Source of the DNA: Neopestalotiopsis rosae
Taxonomy: Eukaryota; Ascomycota; Sordariomycetes; Amphisphaeriales; Sporocadaceae
Length of the DNA: 64,000 nt
Assembly (NCBI GenBank): GCA_023078685.1
Contig: JALGAS010000002.1
Coordinates: 6,386,001 to 6,450,000 of the forward strand
Reading direction: 5' to 3'
Part shown: positions 34,135-45,418 of the stretch, piece after piece
Layout: each line of letters starts with the position of its first letter
Numbering within the stretch: position 1 is the first letter of the stretch
Made by a program: the position numbers and the translations under genes
Notes under the pieces: generated by a model
What the model was told of the DNA's origin: nothing
The model's input: only the letters and a program-made list of their open reading frames with translations
Database searches by the model: none

Positions 34135-36953
34135 TTAAGATGGCTCCGTCCAGTTTACCTGATCCATTACCTGACCTGCCGAGGGATGTGTGTAGCCAAC
34201 TCTGAGACGTAACCGAAGAGGCTGAGAGGTGTGTTAGCAAGTGGTACAAATCTGCACAATAATCATATGGAAGACGACTTACTCCTTTGCTGCCCATGAT
34301 CCTCATGAGCTGCGTAGCTTCGCCACCGGCGGGAACATCTGTGTTTGATATGCTGAGCAATTGCAGCTTTTGTGATTTGGGTACGGCCGCCTGAAGACCA
34401 GCATTGGAAATTGTGACGCCCGAGTTGTTTCGGAAGCGTCCAGTCACCTGAACAGCACCTTCTGCGTTTCTTTGAAGTTGAAGTGTCACATTGATACCGT
34501 TGGCATCGTAGCACGGAAGTCCAGCAGGTGCCTGAGCTTGAGGAGGGGGAGTTCCCATGCCACCCAAGATGTCCAGTCCTGAGCTGGGCGGTGGTGCTGC
34601 AGCTGCCGGAGCCGGAGAAGCAGTTCCACCTTGAGAAAAGAGATCCATGATGGACGCAACGTTCGAGCCTGGGGGCGGAGATCCGGCGCTTTGAGGTGGT
34701 GGGCTGCTGGTACCGCCAAGAATATCGGCAAGCAGATCCGCATTGCTTGATCCGCCATTGGTAGGTGATGCCAAAGCAGGACCGCCCGTCACATCGCCCA
34801 TAAGGTCCAGCAGATCCTGGTCCGTAGAAGGCTTTGCCACAAGCTTGGATCTGCGATTGGCGGCCTTCTTTGACTTGGTTGTGGCCTCTCCCAGGACGCG
34901 CGACGATTCCTTGATCTGGGGAGGTGGCATCTTCTCTAGAACTCCGCGACGAATCTCATCGTACGCAAACAGGTTGCTGTACTCGACGGCTCTCTGCTGA
35001 ACCTCGACATCTAAACTGGTTTGGTGGTATTGAATAAGTCGGCGCACTCTCTCAATTTGCGATGCATCGGACAAGCGGGTGCTGAGCTTAACCAGAGCCG
35101 TAACAATGTACTCAGTGGTTACCTGGCTGGCATAGCTGCTGTTGAGTATAGTCGAGAAAAGGTCGATGATTTCGTTTTCCTTGACTTCCTGGACCAACTC
35201 CTCTTCCTCATACTGTCCACCTTTCAGCAGCGAGTCGGCGTACTCTCCGATGCACCAAGAGCCAGCCTGAGTCAAACTCTCTTGAGTAATGTCCTTCTTC
35301 AAGTTCATGTAAAGTTTCTGGACGGCATAAGTCTGAAGTTCGGGTGTGGTTGCCACAAGGCGGATGAACGAAGACATGATCTGCTCCTTAACGTAGTTTC
35401 CGGCAAGGCTCAAAACACGCAGCATGGTGTCGACGTGCCACCTCTTGTTTGGCGCATATCGGTCAGCAGCGATACCAATCTGGCTCGTCATGGTTGGCTT
35501 GAACTCATTGTCGGCGACTTCCAAGAAAGCTAGGAGCTCCCGAATGAGGATTCGGACGTTACTTTCGTTGATCAGCGTGAAACTGAGATCCAAAGCTCGC
35601 CGCCTAATGCTAATATCGGGATCCCTCAGACAGTCGAGAATTGTGTTTCTATGTCTTTGGACGGCATTCGGCTCAACCGCCACGACCTTAATCAGAGTGT
35701 TGAGTGCCACGTATCGAATGTTGTTATCGCGGTTTGTCAAGAACTTTCCGAGAATGTTGACACCCAGGACCCGGAGACCAGAATCGGCATCGATATCCAG
35801 AATCGTGCGCACCGCCTCGTACAAGATGGAGTTGCCAACGTTCTTGGTGGAGTCAGTGTTGGTGGCCACCTGGGCCAAAATGTCGTTGATCTGCTCGGTG
35901 CCCTCGGGGTCGCCACGGACCAAGACTCGAAGGAGCTGTAGAATCTTGACTTGCAAGAACGGGTCCGTAATTCCAGTCACATCGTGTTCGGGGGCGTATC
36001 CAGAAGTAGCCAGTCCCTTCAGGGTCCTCACCAATACGGGGATGAACTGCTTGTACTTGTCAACAATACCCTCCTCACCGCCTTCCTCCTCGTCCGCCTC
36101 GCACATGCTCGTGACAAGCGTGAGACCGCAAAGGAGAACACCGTGGTTTCGATCGGAGAGCAGGGCAGCTGCCTTCTCGATAAAGTGCTCTTGCAGGTCG
36201 GGGACTTTGCGACAAATCTTCATGGCGCACAGCGCAGCTTTCCTTCGAATGTAGGGGTTGTTGGTCGATACCAGTTTCTCAACCTCGGCGAACAGATCTC
36301 TTGACATTTCGATCGATGCGATGTTTCCTAGGGTGCAGAGCGCAAGGCCGACAATGTACTGGTTCGAGTGACCAAGATCACTGTTGCACGATCAGCACTG
36401 CGACGAGAAGCTCGACATGATATATGCTCAACGTACTTTTGTAGAGAGTTGGTCACAAGCGTTAATACTTCCTGGTTTTCATCAAGCAGCAGACTTGTGG
36501 CCAAGTGTCCCAGACGCTTGTCGGCGAAGCGAGGAGAGGCCAGCAGCTTGATACACTCAATCTGTCCGAAATGCGTTCTCTCTCCCAATGTGAACAGGTA
36601 GAGGAGCTTGGCGACATTGTTTCGCCTAATGTTCCCGTAATGTGATTAGTATAGACATTCCCCTTGACCGCAGCGGTGGAGGGGTGGAATGGCGGGCGAT
36701 GTGTCCGTAGGCGCGCACCTTATGTTGTGATCGTGGCTCTCCTCGCGGAAGCTGGCTCGAATGGCAGCGCTTTCCTTCTGAATGACGGCTCGCTCGTCGG
36801 CAATGGTCTTGGCCGCACGTACATTGCGGATGAACTGCTTCACTATACGGGAAGCTCCCAGGTCAGCAACTTCGCACTGGCGGGGATAGTGAATTGGCCA
36901 CTATAGGAGGGATGGGAAGCAGGTCCGAGGGGGGGCAACTGACAGGAACTCAT
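34135..36953 (-). CDS. APL4: AP-1 complex gamma-adaptin subunit
   Basis: Five exons (36953-36944, 36842-36719, 36625-36437, 36380-34283, 34221-34135) give 835 residues. The first exon is only 10 nt; it and exon 2 spell [16 protein letters not shown], the standard gamma-adaptin start. Residues 1 to about 590 form the Armadillo-like trunk (for example [14 protein letters not shown]). Then comes a Ser/Pro/Gly-rich hinge with a clathrin-box-like DLLDLMGD, and a C-terminal gamma-ear of about 120 residues completed by the last exon ([19 protein letters not shown]). AP-1 sorts cargo between trans-Golgi and endosomes with clathrin. Introns are 56-101 nt and canonical. Length matches fungal Apl4. Confidence 0.95.
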
Positions 36954-37624
36954 CTTGGCGGATTGGTCAAGGCCCTACGAGGGCCAGCTAATGTCGAATG
37001 ACCAGTGAGTGAGCTGGAGGAGAAGCAGACGAGCGGCGGTCTCTTCGGTGTTCGTCAAGAAGAGAAGCGTTGGGTGTTGTCAAGTGAGCAGTAGCAGCAA
37101 TAGCAGCCTTGTGTTCGATCCCCTGGATGCTCAAGTCTCACACCTGGCATCAGTAAGAGGGACCGCCGATTGAGTTAGACCGCATTGAGCGTGGGTCGTG
37201 CTCCAGTCGCTCCAAGCTGCGAAGTGGGCTGCCTGTCCTTATTATGTCCGTCATAAGGCACCAATGAGGTGTACACGGCATAAAAGCTTATCCTAGCCAA
37301 AATAATGCAATTACAACCAACACACCTTTTATGCAATCCGCATACTTTCTCATGAGTGCAAGTCACGAAGTGTTCTAGAAGCCAGATGAATCAATTTGAT
37401 TACTGCTGATATACAGAAATACATGTAGGCTCTCTTGGAATAGATCCGCGTGATAAAGATTAGATTATACACAAATAAAGCTTGAAGACATCCTGTACAT
37501 CGGGTCCTTCCAAATCACAATGAGGGAGGTATCAGACTATCAGTATCAACAATGTGAAATGGCTTCCGAGACATGCATTCCTGCATGGTCCATCACGAGA
37601 AAAAGCAAACATCCAAATTCACAT
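36954..37624. other. Intergenic region
   Basis: About 670 bp between the gamma-adaptin promoter and the 3' end of the lipase gene. No gene seen. Confidence 0.5.
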
Positions 37625-38628
37625 TTATAACTTGGACTCTGCCTTGCCCTCGACAACCGGGCTCTTGGTCTTGGTGACCTCGGTGCCCGCCTGGCCGCCA
37701 CCACCCGCGGCCCTCTCCAAGATCCAGTCCCGGACCTCATCGTAGAAGCGCTCGCGGCCGGGATCAGCGTGCAACTGGTGGTAGAAGCCTTCGTAGACGC
37801 GAAACTCGCCGTCCTGGACCGTCTGAGATTCAAACCACTTGCGCGCCGTGTCAAAGCTGCACACGCGGTCCGCGTCGCCGTGCATGACCACGAGGCTGCG
37901 GATGTTGTCATTGAGCCTGAGCTCCCCCTTGCTGAGCATGGCCGTGCGGTCCAGCAGGCTGGCCAGCCCTTCGAGCGTGCCCGTGTTGTGCATCAGCTTG
38001 TCGCCCCGGATGGACTCGACGACGGCCGGGTCGCGCGACATCTTCTCGGGCGCGATGGGCCGCACCAGGCGGAAGTGCGGCATGAGCTTGCCCGCGAGCC
38101 GCCCCGAGAAGATGGTCACCCAGTTGGGCTGCTCCTCGGCCGTGAAGCCGATGAAGGGGCTCTCGAGGATCCAGCCGCGCACCTGGCCCGTCAGCTCCGC
38201 GTACTGCGGCGAGCTCGCCAGCGTCGCCACCTGCCCTCCGCCCATGGAGTGGCCTAGCACGAAGACGGGCACGTCGGACGGCAGCTGCGACTTGATGAAC
38301 GCCGCCATGTCCGCGAGGACTTGGGTGGTTGGGCCGGTGAGGCCGCGCTGCGCCGTCTTCTTTACCGAGCGGCCCCACCCCCTCTGGTCGACGCCGTAGA
38401 CAGCGATGCCGCCGCGGGCGAGTGTGGGAAAGAAGTCGTAATAGCGGTCCAGATGGTCAGAGAAACCGTGGAACATGATCAGCTTGGCCTTGGCAGGGCC
38501 ATCCGGCTGCGAATCGGGTCAGTATTGTTGCCATATGGAGCGCGGTTGTGTGGATCTCTTACCAGCCATGACTTTGTGTAGAGGCTTATGTCCCCCGCCT
38601 CAAACGTGCCCTCAACTTCCTTGACCAT
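37625..38628 (-). CDS. YJU3: Monoglyceride lipase (Yju3-like alpha/beta hydrolase)
   Basis: Exons 38628-38563 and 38506-37625 (56-nt intron, GTAAGA donor) give 315 residues. The nucleophile elbow is GHSMGGG, the acid is in VVMHGDADRVCS, and the histidine is in GFYHQLHADP. The HGFSDHLDRYYDF oxyanion segment and GVDQRGWGRS are characteristic of the MGL subfamily. The enzyme hydrolyses monoacylglycerols at lipid droplets and membranes. GC-rich coding sequence (noticeably richer than flanks) creates long open frames on the other strand. The C-terminal 20 residues are disordered. The first exon was found by matching MVKEVEGTFEAGDISLYTKS to the family N-terminus. Confidence 0.9.
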
Positions 38629-39464
38629 TGTTGCGTCTTGTTGATTTGTGATAGCTCTTTTTTCGTGCTGAAGAGATGAGAATGCGACTGAATATGATGA
38701 TATGCTGCGGATACAGCTGACTCGTCACACACTGCGGCTGATGAAGTTACTCGGCAGTACGAAGTCCAAAAGTTGAACTTGCTGCCTGGAGCGGTGATGC
38801 ACTACACGACGATGAAAGAAAACAGAAATGTGGTGATTATGGATATATATAAAATCAATTGATACAGAAGCTGTTTACAATGAATGAGAGGTTGAGAGGC
38901 CTTTGTGAATGGAAAAAGAATCAATCATGAGGATTGCCCAGGAGGCCCGTTCGCCGAGGATGACCATGTGGGGGCGCTTTCGTTCATAAATGGCACAGCT
39001 TTAAACCTCCAACCAACATCCGAGGTCTGTCATTAAAGCCAACAAATTAGAGTTCGAGCATATGATCGTCGGGCGCCTAATGACAAGCCCCCTTGATAAC
39101 AATGATTCAAGTACAAAAAACATCTTGTTAATTATCGTCTATTTTTTTCTGACATACAAATTCGCATGCAACCTAGAAATCTGTGGGTGGAAATATCCGA
39201 GAACGTCTAAAACGGTATCATCGAGTGGGGAGGCGGAATATACTCTACAAGCAACGCTACAACATGTCTACATAGCCTTGATCCCTCTGTATGAACCCAG
39301 TAATGCCCGAGGCTACACCCGATCCCTTGATTGTCCAGGAAGATCACTGGACGCAGGATCATGTGCAGAATCGTTGGTCTTGGGTACATTTTTTTCAAAT
39401 GCAATAATGTCCACGCGCCGCCCATTCAATGCAATAAGTTATTGAGCCACTAATCATGAGCAGT
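38629..39464. other. Intergenic region
   Basis: About 840 bp, AT-rich, containing the lipase promoter and the 3' end of the ABC transporter. No gene supported. Confidence 0.5.
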
Positions 39465-41894
39465 TCAGTTGCGAGGCTTCTCCTTCTCTTCCTGGTTGAC
39501 TTCAGCCTCATCTTCGTGCTGCTCTTCCTCATGCTGCTCGCCCTCGGTCTCCTCATCCAAGGCTTGGACCTCATCGATGGGAATGTGTCTGGGCGTCTCG
39601 ACCTGTGGCACCTCGCCACCGCTCATTTGCCACTCCATCAGCTTGCTGAATGCACTGTTGGGGTCAGCGCTCAAGGCTGTGTACGAACCCATCTCAGCCA
39701 CGGTACCCTGGGTTGAGAGGACAATAATCTGATCCGAGCGCTTGATAGTGGACAATCTGTGGGCAATCGAGATGGTCGTGCTGTGGCTTCGGAGTAGTTT
39801 GACCAAGGCGCTGTTCACCAGGGTCTCGGATTCGGCATCCAGGGCCGAAGTAGCCTCGTCGAGAATCAGAATGTCTGGGTTAAGGAGCAAGGCTCGGGCA
39901 ATGGCGATACGCTGCTTCTGTCCACCAGACAGCTGGGCACCTCGTGGGCCAACCTGAGTATCCATGCCATCGGGAAAGTCCTTGATGAACTGGCAGTTTG
40001 CCTCCTGTGCCGCCTTGAAAACCTCACTCTCGGGAGCCTCTGGGCGGCCGTAGGCAATGTTGTCCCTGATTGAGCCTGAGAACAGGACTGGCTCCTGGGA
40101 AACAACTCCAATGCGTCGTCGAAGAGACTTGACGTTCATGGTGGTAATGTCAGTTCCATTGATGTAAATGGCACCCGATGTCGGGTTATAGAATCTCAAA
40201 AGCAGCGAGGCAACGGTGCTCTTGCCTCCACCAGAAGGACCAACAATACAGACGTTGCTTCCGGAAGGAATGGTAAAGTTGAGCTCGTTGAAGATCGAGA
40301 CAGCTGGGCGTGTGGGGTAGGCGAAAGAAACCTTGTCAAAGGTGACGGGGCCCTGTGCAGACTTGACTTTGACACCCTTTGTGGGCGGAATACCGGGATC
40401 TCTATCCTGAAGTTCAAAGAGTCTGGTAGCAGCGCCGACACCCTTCATCAGTTCGGTAAAGAAGCCACTCAAACCACTCATGCTGGAGCCTGCAAAAGCA
40501 GCGTACATCATGAAGGATGTCAAGTCTCCAAGAGAAAGTGCACCACTCGAGACGTAGCCGCCGCCAAACCACAACATGGCCAAGATTGTCATATTACCCA
40601 TCCAGCCAGTTGCGCCAAAGAATGAAGCAGTGTACATGGCATCCTTCATACCAAGGTTGAAGATTTTGCGAATCTGTCCATTGTATCGGTGTAGTTCCTG
40701 ACGTTCTCCGTTGAAGGCCTGACTAGTCTTGACGTTGCTCAGGCGTTCCTCGGCAATCTTTGTCAGCGTTCCAACATTCTTCTGGATATCACGACTGATC
40801 CGTCGGATGAAGCGCGCATAGCCAAAAGACAGTGTACCGATGAAAGGCAAGGCCACAAACATGACACTAGTCAAACCAGGACTAATGAACGCCATTGCAG
40901 TGATACCGGCCACACCACTAATCAGAGACCTCAGACCGTCCGACAGGTTTTGCGTGATGCTCTTGCCAACAATAATGGAATCAGCACTCAGCCTCGAGAT
41001 CAGATCACCGGTCCGGTTTGCGTCGAAGAATTCAGCATCCTGCAAGTATGTCCGTTTGTACAGAGAAGACCGCAGCCGTGCCACAACGCGCTCTCCAATG
41101 AGCCGAAGCGTGATGATGCGGCCAAAGTTGGCGCTGGCACCTAGTGTCAAGACGCAGGCGAACACACCAAAGAACTGGTACAGAGACAAGCCAAACACTT
41201 TTGCGTCGTCCAGCGCTTGCTTGCTGGCAGCGTCCATGACACTGCCAACAACCTTGGGAATAGACATGGTAATTGCGCTGGACATGAGCAGAAGCAACAA
41301 GGCGAGGCCGAGGTACTTCAACTCGGGCCGCGCAAGCCTGAGTAGTCGCACAACTTCGCTCCGGCTGCCAGACAGATTCTTCTTGTTCTTATCCTTGTCC
41401 TTGGAAAGCCGCGCGCTGTAGTTCACTTGCGCGGCTTGTCTTGCTCTTTCGGATTTCTCGAACCCGGTCGTCGACGGCGGTTGGGCGTCATTTTTGACGG
41501 CAACTTCGGAGGTGGTACTTGGTTGTTTGGCAGGGAGCTTGTCGTTGGACTTCCCAACGAGCGTGTTTTGCTGTTCTCTGAGCGTCCTGCCGGTAGAAAA
41601 CTGACGCAGGATTGCGACGGGTGAGTCCCATTGCGCCGAGTGTGCCCGCGGCTGCCATTGGGATACTAGTGTTGTTGGTGTCGTCGATCGCGACGAGCTC
41701 CGTATCGTCAGGCGACCATCATGCTGTTGTACGAAGCGGCTCGGTGTGGTGCCAAAGGCTCTTTGTCCTAGACTGTGGCTGGCACTGAGTCCAGGTTGAC
41801 CGAGATGGCCAGGAGCTGGAGCTTGCTTGAACAGCAAGCCAAAGTTGGCGCCGCTCGGAGGGAGCAGCGCGCGTCGCACTGCCCCCGAGACCAT
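39465..41894 (-). CDS. MDL1: Mitochondrial half-size ABC transporter (Mdl1-type)
   Basis: One exon, 809 residues. The first 150-180 residues are basic, Ser/Arg-rich and poorly conserved, as expected for a mitochondrial presequence and linker. A six-helix ABC membrane domain follows (for example LGLALLLLLMSSAITMSI), then one nucleotide-binding domain with Walker A GPSGGGKS (about residue 551), Q-loop, signature LSGGQ (about residue 655), Walker B ILILDEATSALD and the H-loop AHRLS. The C-terminus is acidic and Glu/His-rich. Mdl1 homodimers export peptides from the matrix across the inner membrane. The domain order (TMD-NBD) and length fit Mdl1/Mdl2; assignment between these paralogs is by resemblance only. 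Confidence 0.88.
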   Translation of the reverse strand: MVSGAVRRALLPPSGANFGLLFKQAPAPGHLGQPGLSASHSLGQRAFGTTPSRFVQQHDGRLTIRSSSRSTTPTTLVSQWQPRAHSAQWDSPVAILRQFSTGRTLREQQNTLVGKSNDKLPAKQPSTTSEVAVKNDAQPPSTTGFEKSERARQAAQVNYSARLSKDKDKNKKNLSGSRSEVVRLLRLARPELKYLGLALLLLLMSSAITMSIPKVVGSVMDAASKQALDDAKVFGLSLYQFFGVFACVLTLGASANFGRIITLRLIGERVVARLRSSLYKRTYLQDAEFFDANRTGDLISRLSADSIIVGKSITQNLSDGLRSLISGVAGITAMAFISPGLTSVMFVALPFIGTLSFGYARFIRRISRDIQKNVGTLTKIAEERLSNVKTSQAFNGERQELHRYNGQIRKIFNLGMKDAMYTASFFGATGWMGNMTILAMLWFGGGYVSSGALSLGDLTSFMMYAAFAGSSMSGLSGFFTELMKGVGAATRLFELQDRDPGIPPTKGVKVKSAQGPVTFDKVSFAYPTRPAVSIFNELNFTIPSGSNVCIVGPSGGGKSTVASLLLRFYNPTSGAIYINGTDITTMNVKSLRRRIGVVSQEPVLFSGSIRDNIAYGRPEAPESEVFKAAQEANCQFIKDFPDGMDTQVGPRGAQLSGGQKQRIAIARALLLNPDILILDEATSALDAESETLVNSALVKLLRSHSTTISIAHRLSTIKRSDQIIVLSTQGTVAEMGSYTALSADPNSAFSKLMEWQMSGGEVPQVETPRHIPIDEVQALDEETEGEQHEEEQHEDEAEVNQEEKEKPRN

Positions 41895-42600
41895 TTTGTA
41901 GACGCCTTTTCTTCAAGGACGCGATGTCATTCGGAAGTCGGCGCAAACGGTCGTGCGCGATGGCATCGTCTTTGAGTGTCACTTTTGGTGCTGCGCGCGG
42001 TTTGCGTTGCGAAACTTGTCTGAGGAATTTGGACAAAATCACGGCTTTAGGCTTCTGGAAATTCCGTCATTGACCGGTGACCGAGCTCTTTGGGAGGCGC
42101 CATAATCGACGCGCGCTAAACCTAGCCGTCATCGGGGACCAATGCAGGGTACTGTACTGACAACTGTAGGTGCATTACGGGTATCATTAATCATCAATTA
42201 TATGCGCGCATAGATCATAGATCAAATGTTGCGCGATTGTCCATTTCTTAACGTGTAGTTCATGTCGCACCAGATAGATCATTTGCATCTGTCTAAGCAA
42301 TACTTACGTCGATGATGCCCTTATAAGACTACTGCAGGCTCGTTAATAGGCACTACTGTTGGGTAAGCTATCACAAGCAGCTCATCTTCATTAGCACCCT
42401 GCTATTGATCAAGACAAACTTTGAACCGATTTCTTGTGGTTTCAAGCTGCACTTAGATAATGCCTGAATAAATGCAGCAATTCGAGGATATTAGGTGTTA
42501 CATCAGTCAGAACTCGGCTCATTCGAATGAGGATTGGTTTCTTCCTACCACGGATGTTCTAACATAGGTGCCGAGATATATGGCTCAATTTGGCTATCTT
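41895..42600. other. Intergenic region
   Basis: About 700 bp between the ABC-transporter start and the 3' end of the PAD1 homologue. A minus-strand frame overlapping 41719-42042 is a shadow of the transporter start. No gene supported. Confidence 0.5.
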
Positions 42601-43245
42601 TCAGCCCTTCTGAAACCCCTCCCATCGATCGAATTGCTCAGTATCCAGATCAAACAGGTCCAAAACCCGACCAACAGTGTGATTTACCAAGTCGTCCACG
42701 GAGGACGGACGAATATAAAATGCTGGTACTGGAGGGAATATGACGGCGCCATTCTGCGTGGCCGTGAGCATATTCTGGAGATGGATGCCGCTCAAGGGAC
42801 ATTCCCGGGTGACGAGGACAAGCCTGCGCCGCTCCTTGAGCACAACGTCGGCGGCCCGGGCAATCAGGTCGTCACAGTAGCCCGTGCTTATGGCGGACAG
42901 CGTCTTCATGCTGCAGGGCACGACGATCATGCCATAGTCGACGCGGAATGAACCGCTCGCAATGGGCGCGGCCATGTCGTGATTGCTGTAGACGTGGTCG
43001 GCCAGGGCGCGCACGCTTGACGGCGTATAGTCGGTCTCGTACTTGAGTGTGTTGTCGGCCCATTTGCTCACAATCAGATGCGTCTCCACGTTGAGCCGCC
43101 GGAGAGCAATGAGCGTTTGAATGCCGAGCACGGTGCCAGTAGCGCCCGTGATGGCTACTATGATTCGTTTCCGCCTCTTCGGTGCCTCTAGCCGTTGACT
43201 ACTTGAATGCGCAATGCTTGTTTCGCTTAGCGTCAGTGCGCTCAT
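42601..43245 (-). CDS. PAD1: Flavin prenyltransferase (UbiX/Pad1 family)
   Basis: One exon, 214 residues. The first about 28 residues are a Ser-rich extension. The core shows the family marks: IIVAITGATG (phosphate loop), VPCSMKTLSAISTGYCDDL, RECPLSGIHL and PAFYIRP. The enzyme prenylates reduced FMN with dimethylallyl phosphate to make prenyl-FMN, the cofactor of UbiD-type decarboxylases. The neighbour 652 bp away, transcribed divergently, is such a decarboxylase, so the pair is functionally complete. The family RETPLS segment is RECPLS here. No obvious mitochondrial presequence. Confidence 0.93.
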   Translation of the reverse strand: MSALTLSETSIAHSSSQRLEAPKRRKRIIVAITGATGTVLGIQTLIALRRLNVETHLIVSKWADNTLKYETDYTPSSVRALADHVYSNHDMAAPIASGSFRVDYGMIVVPCSMKTLSAISTGYCDDLIARAADVVLKERRRLVLVTRECPLSGIHLQNMLTATQNGAVIFPPVPAFYIRPSSVDDLVNHTVGRVLDLFDLDTEQFDRWEGFQKG

Positions 43246-43897
43246 GGTGTCGGTGTGAGTGATGACGGGGTCGAGCCAGCCAGACTGACTCCAGAGTTGT
43301 GCGTCGAGAGTGTTCAGTGCTCTGACTGACGTGTTACAGTTTCACAATGTTTCCACGACGAAGCCATGCATCTTGCAAGTCTGCCCGGCCTCGGCGAGGT
43401 CTGCAGTCTTGGTTCGCAACATATTGACATCATATTTGTACACTTCGCGACTGGACGGACCTGGAGGACCTTTTCCTAGTCATTTCGCGAGAATACCGAA
43501 AGACGACTGGCCATATAAGAGCAACTAGAGTAAAGTCCACCTTCAAATAACCCGTAGTCGTATCCACATGTTATACTAAGACGTCGGATAGGGTGCCGAG
43601 AGTACTACTTGCCCCCGATATTGCGTAACGAATAATTCTGAACCAATAATTAAAGAGAGAAGTGATATATTTGAGGGTCATTTTGGTGTTGCGATGCGTG
43701 GAAGGGCGCATGTGTCGCTTGAATAGCGAGATCGCGAAGCCGCGAGATCCACCGACTGACCACTGGATGTCATGAACTGCTTCGTCATCGAGTCATCTAT
43801 ATCTCGACTCACATAGAGGCAGACAATTGAAAATATAATAATCGATTGCAAGATCAGCAAGCATACCGCCTCCCTAGTCTATATTCGATCTCCAACA
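43246..43897. promoter_or_regulatory. Divergent promoter of the PAD1/FDC1 pair
   Basis: A 652-bp region between the divergent ATGs of the prenyltransferase and decarboxylase genes. It is AT-rich near the FDC1 side. Shared control of the two genes is inferred from the arrangement; I saw no repeated operator. Confidence 0.4.
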
Positions 43898-45418
43898 ATG
43901 GTTGTAGAACTCTCCCCCCACGAGGCAACAAAGAGCCCAGCGGAAAGCCTTCGACAGTTCATCAAGGAACTTCACGAGGAAGGTGACCTGGTCTCTATAG
44001 ATACAGAGGTGGATCCGGACTTCGAGATTGCTGCCATCACCCGTAGAGTGTACGAGACTGAGGACAAGGCTCCACTCTTCAACAACCCCAAGGGCCGGGA
44101 GGACAATGGACTATTTCGCATCTTGGGTGCACCTGTGGGTGCCAGTCGTCTACCAGGGAGACGTTTCATTAGGATCGCAAAGTCTCTAGGGCTGCCATCG
44201 ACTGCCAGTGGACACGAAATCATTGACAGGCTCAACGCGACAAAGAAACTTCCCGGAATCCCACCGAAGCAAATTGCATCCGGACCGGTCAAGGACTTTA
44301 AGCTATTGGGAGATGAGATTGACTTGACCAAGCTTCCAATTCCGTATCTGCACCAAGATGACGGCGGAAAGTTCCTGCAGACTTTCGGCATGTACGTTGT
44401 CAAGAGCTCGGATGGCTCTTGGGTGAACTGGTCAATCACGCGGAGCATGTTGCACGGGAGGCGATCTCTGGTCGGACCCATGATGCCTCGGCAGGACATT
44501 GGAGTCATTCGACAAATGTGGGCGGACATAGGACAAGACATGCCGTTTGCCCTGTGTTTTGGCGTACCTCCGGCAGCCATCATGGTGAGCGGGATGCCGC
44601 TGCCAAAGGGAGCCAACGAGACTGATTATATCGGTGCCCTGACGGGCAAGCCCGTCGAGGTCGTCCAATGCGAGACGAGCGACATTTTTGTGCCTGCAGA
44701 TGCGGAGATTGTCTTTGAGGGAGTCGTCTCCAGGACCGAGATGGCCAGTGAAGGACCAATGGCGGAGTATCATGGGCTCATTTTCCCGGGAGAGTCGAAG
44801 CCCTGCCCAATTCAAAAGATCAATGCCATTACATACAGAAGGGATCCAATACTCCCCATGTGTGTGACTGGTAGAGCTCCAGAGGAGAGCGAGACAGTAT
44901 GGGGTTTGACGATCACTGCCGAAGTCTTGAGCATTTGCCAACAAGCTGGACTTCCTATCACAATGGCCTGGAATCCTTTTGAGTCCCATTGCATGTGGTG
45001 GGTGCTGCAGGTTGACGGACAGCGCCTGCGAGAGCTCAAAACCAATATGAAAGATTTTAGCAAAAAGGTCGGTCATACGGTCTTTGGCTCGAAACCTGGA
45101 TTCTATATCCCCACAATATACTTGGTGGGCGATGACATTGATCCGACCAACTTGAAGGACGTCATTTGGGCGGCATCGGGACGTTGCCAGCCTCGGGATA
45201 ATGAGTTCTTCTTTGACCAGTATCCCAACATAGGATTGATTCCTTACGTGTCGCACGATGACAAGATTGGTGATTACCACACTAAGGTGGTTCGCTGCTG
45301 CTTATTCGCTGAGGAGTTCTCCCAGAATCTCATTTGGCGTGAGGCTTCTTTCCGGCGAGGCTACCCTGTGGAGGTACAGGATAAGGTCGAGGGGCGATGG
45401 AGCACCTATGGATTCTAG
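43898..45418 (+). CDS. FDC1: Prenyl-FMN-dependent decarboxylase (UbiD/Fdc1 family)
   Basis: One exon, 506 residues, close to the 500 of Aspergillus Fdc1. The family core is present: WVNWSITRSMLHGRR, CFGVPPAAIM and, at about residue 285, SEGPMAEYHG. That segment keeps both catalytic Glu positions of Fdc1 (EGP and the E before YHG), although Fdc1 itself has LEGPFGEMHG. The Met-to-Tyr and neighbouring changes around the active site suggest a different substrate from cinnamate or ferulate, but this is inference. The reaction is decarboxylation of an alpha,beta-unsaturated or aromatic acid using prenyl-FMN made by the divergent partner. The terminal region reads TYGF. No signal peptide; probably cytosolic. 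Confidence 0.93.
   Translation: MVVELSPHEATKSPAESLRQFIKELHEEGDLVSIDTEVDPDFEIAAITRRVYETEDKAPLFNNPKGREDNGLFRILGAPVGASRLPGRRFIRIAKSLGLPSTASGHEIIDRLNATKKLPGIPPKQIASGPVKDFKLLGDEIDLTKLPIPYLHQDDGGKFLQTFGMYVVKSSDGSWVNWSITRSMLHGRRSLVGPMMPRQDIGVIRQMWADIGQDMPFALCFGVPPAAIMVSGMPLPKGANETDYIGALTGKPVEVVQCETSDIFVPADAEIVFEGVVSRTEMASEGPMAEYHGLIFPGESKPCPIQKINAITYRRDPILPMCVTGRAPEESETVWGLTITAEVLSICQQAGLPITMAWNPFESHCMWWVLQVDGQRLRELKTNMKDFSKKVGHTVFGSKPGFYIPTIYLVGDDIDPTNLKDVIWAASGRCQPRDNEFFFDQYPNIGLIPYVSHDDKIGDYHTKVVRCCLFAEEFSQNLIWREASFRRGYPVEVQDKVEGRWSTYGF

Noticed and set aside
35424..36254. 276-codon open frame antisense to gamma-adaptin
   Set aside because: Opposite strand of a well-conserved gene; composition is that of a shadow frame.
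37769..38399. Two long plus-strand frames over the lipase gene
   Set aside because: Produced by high GC content of the lipase coding sequence; no motifs.
44432..45280. 282-codon open frame antisense to FDC1
   Set aside because: Shadow of the UbiD gene.
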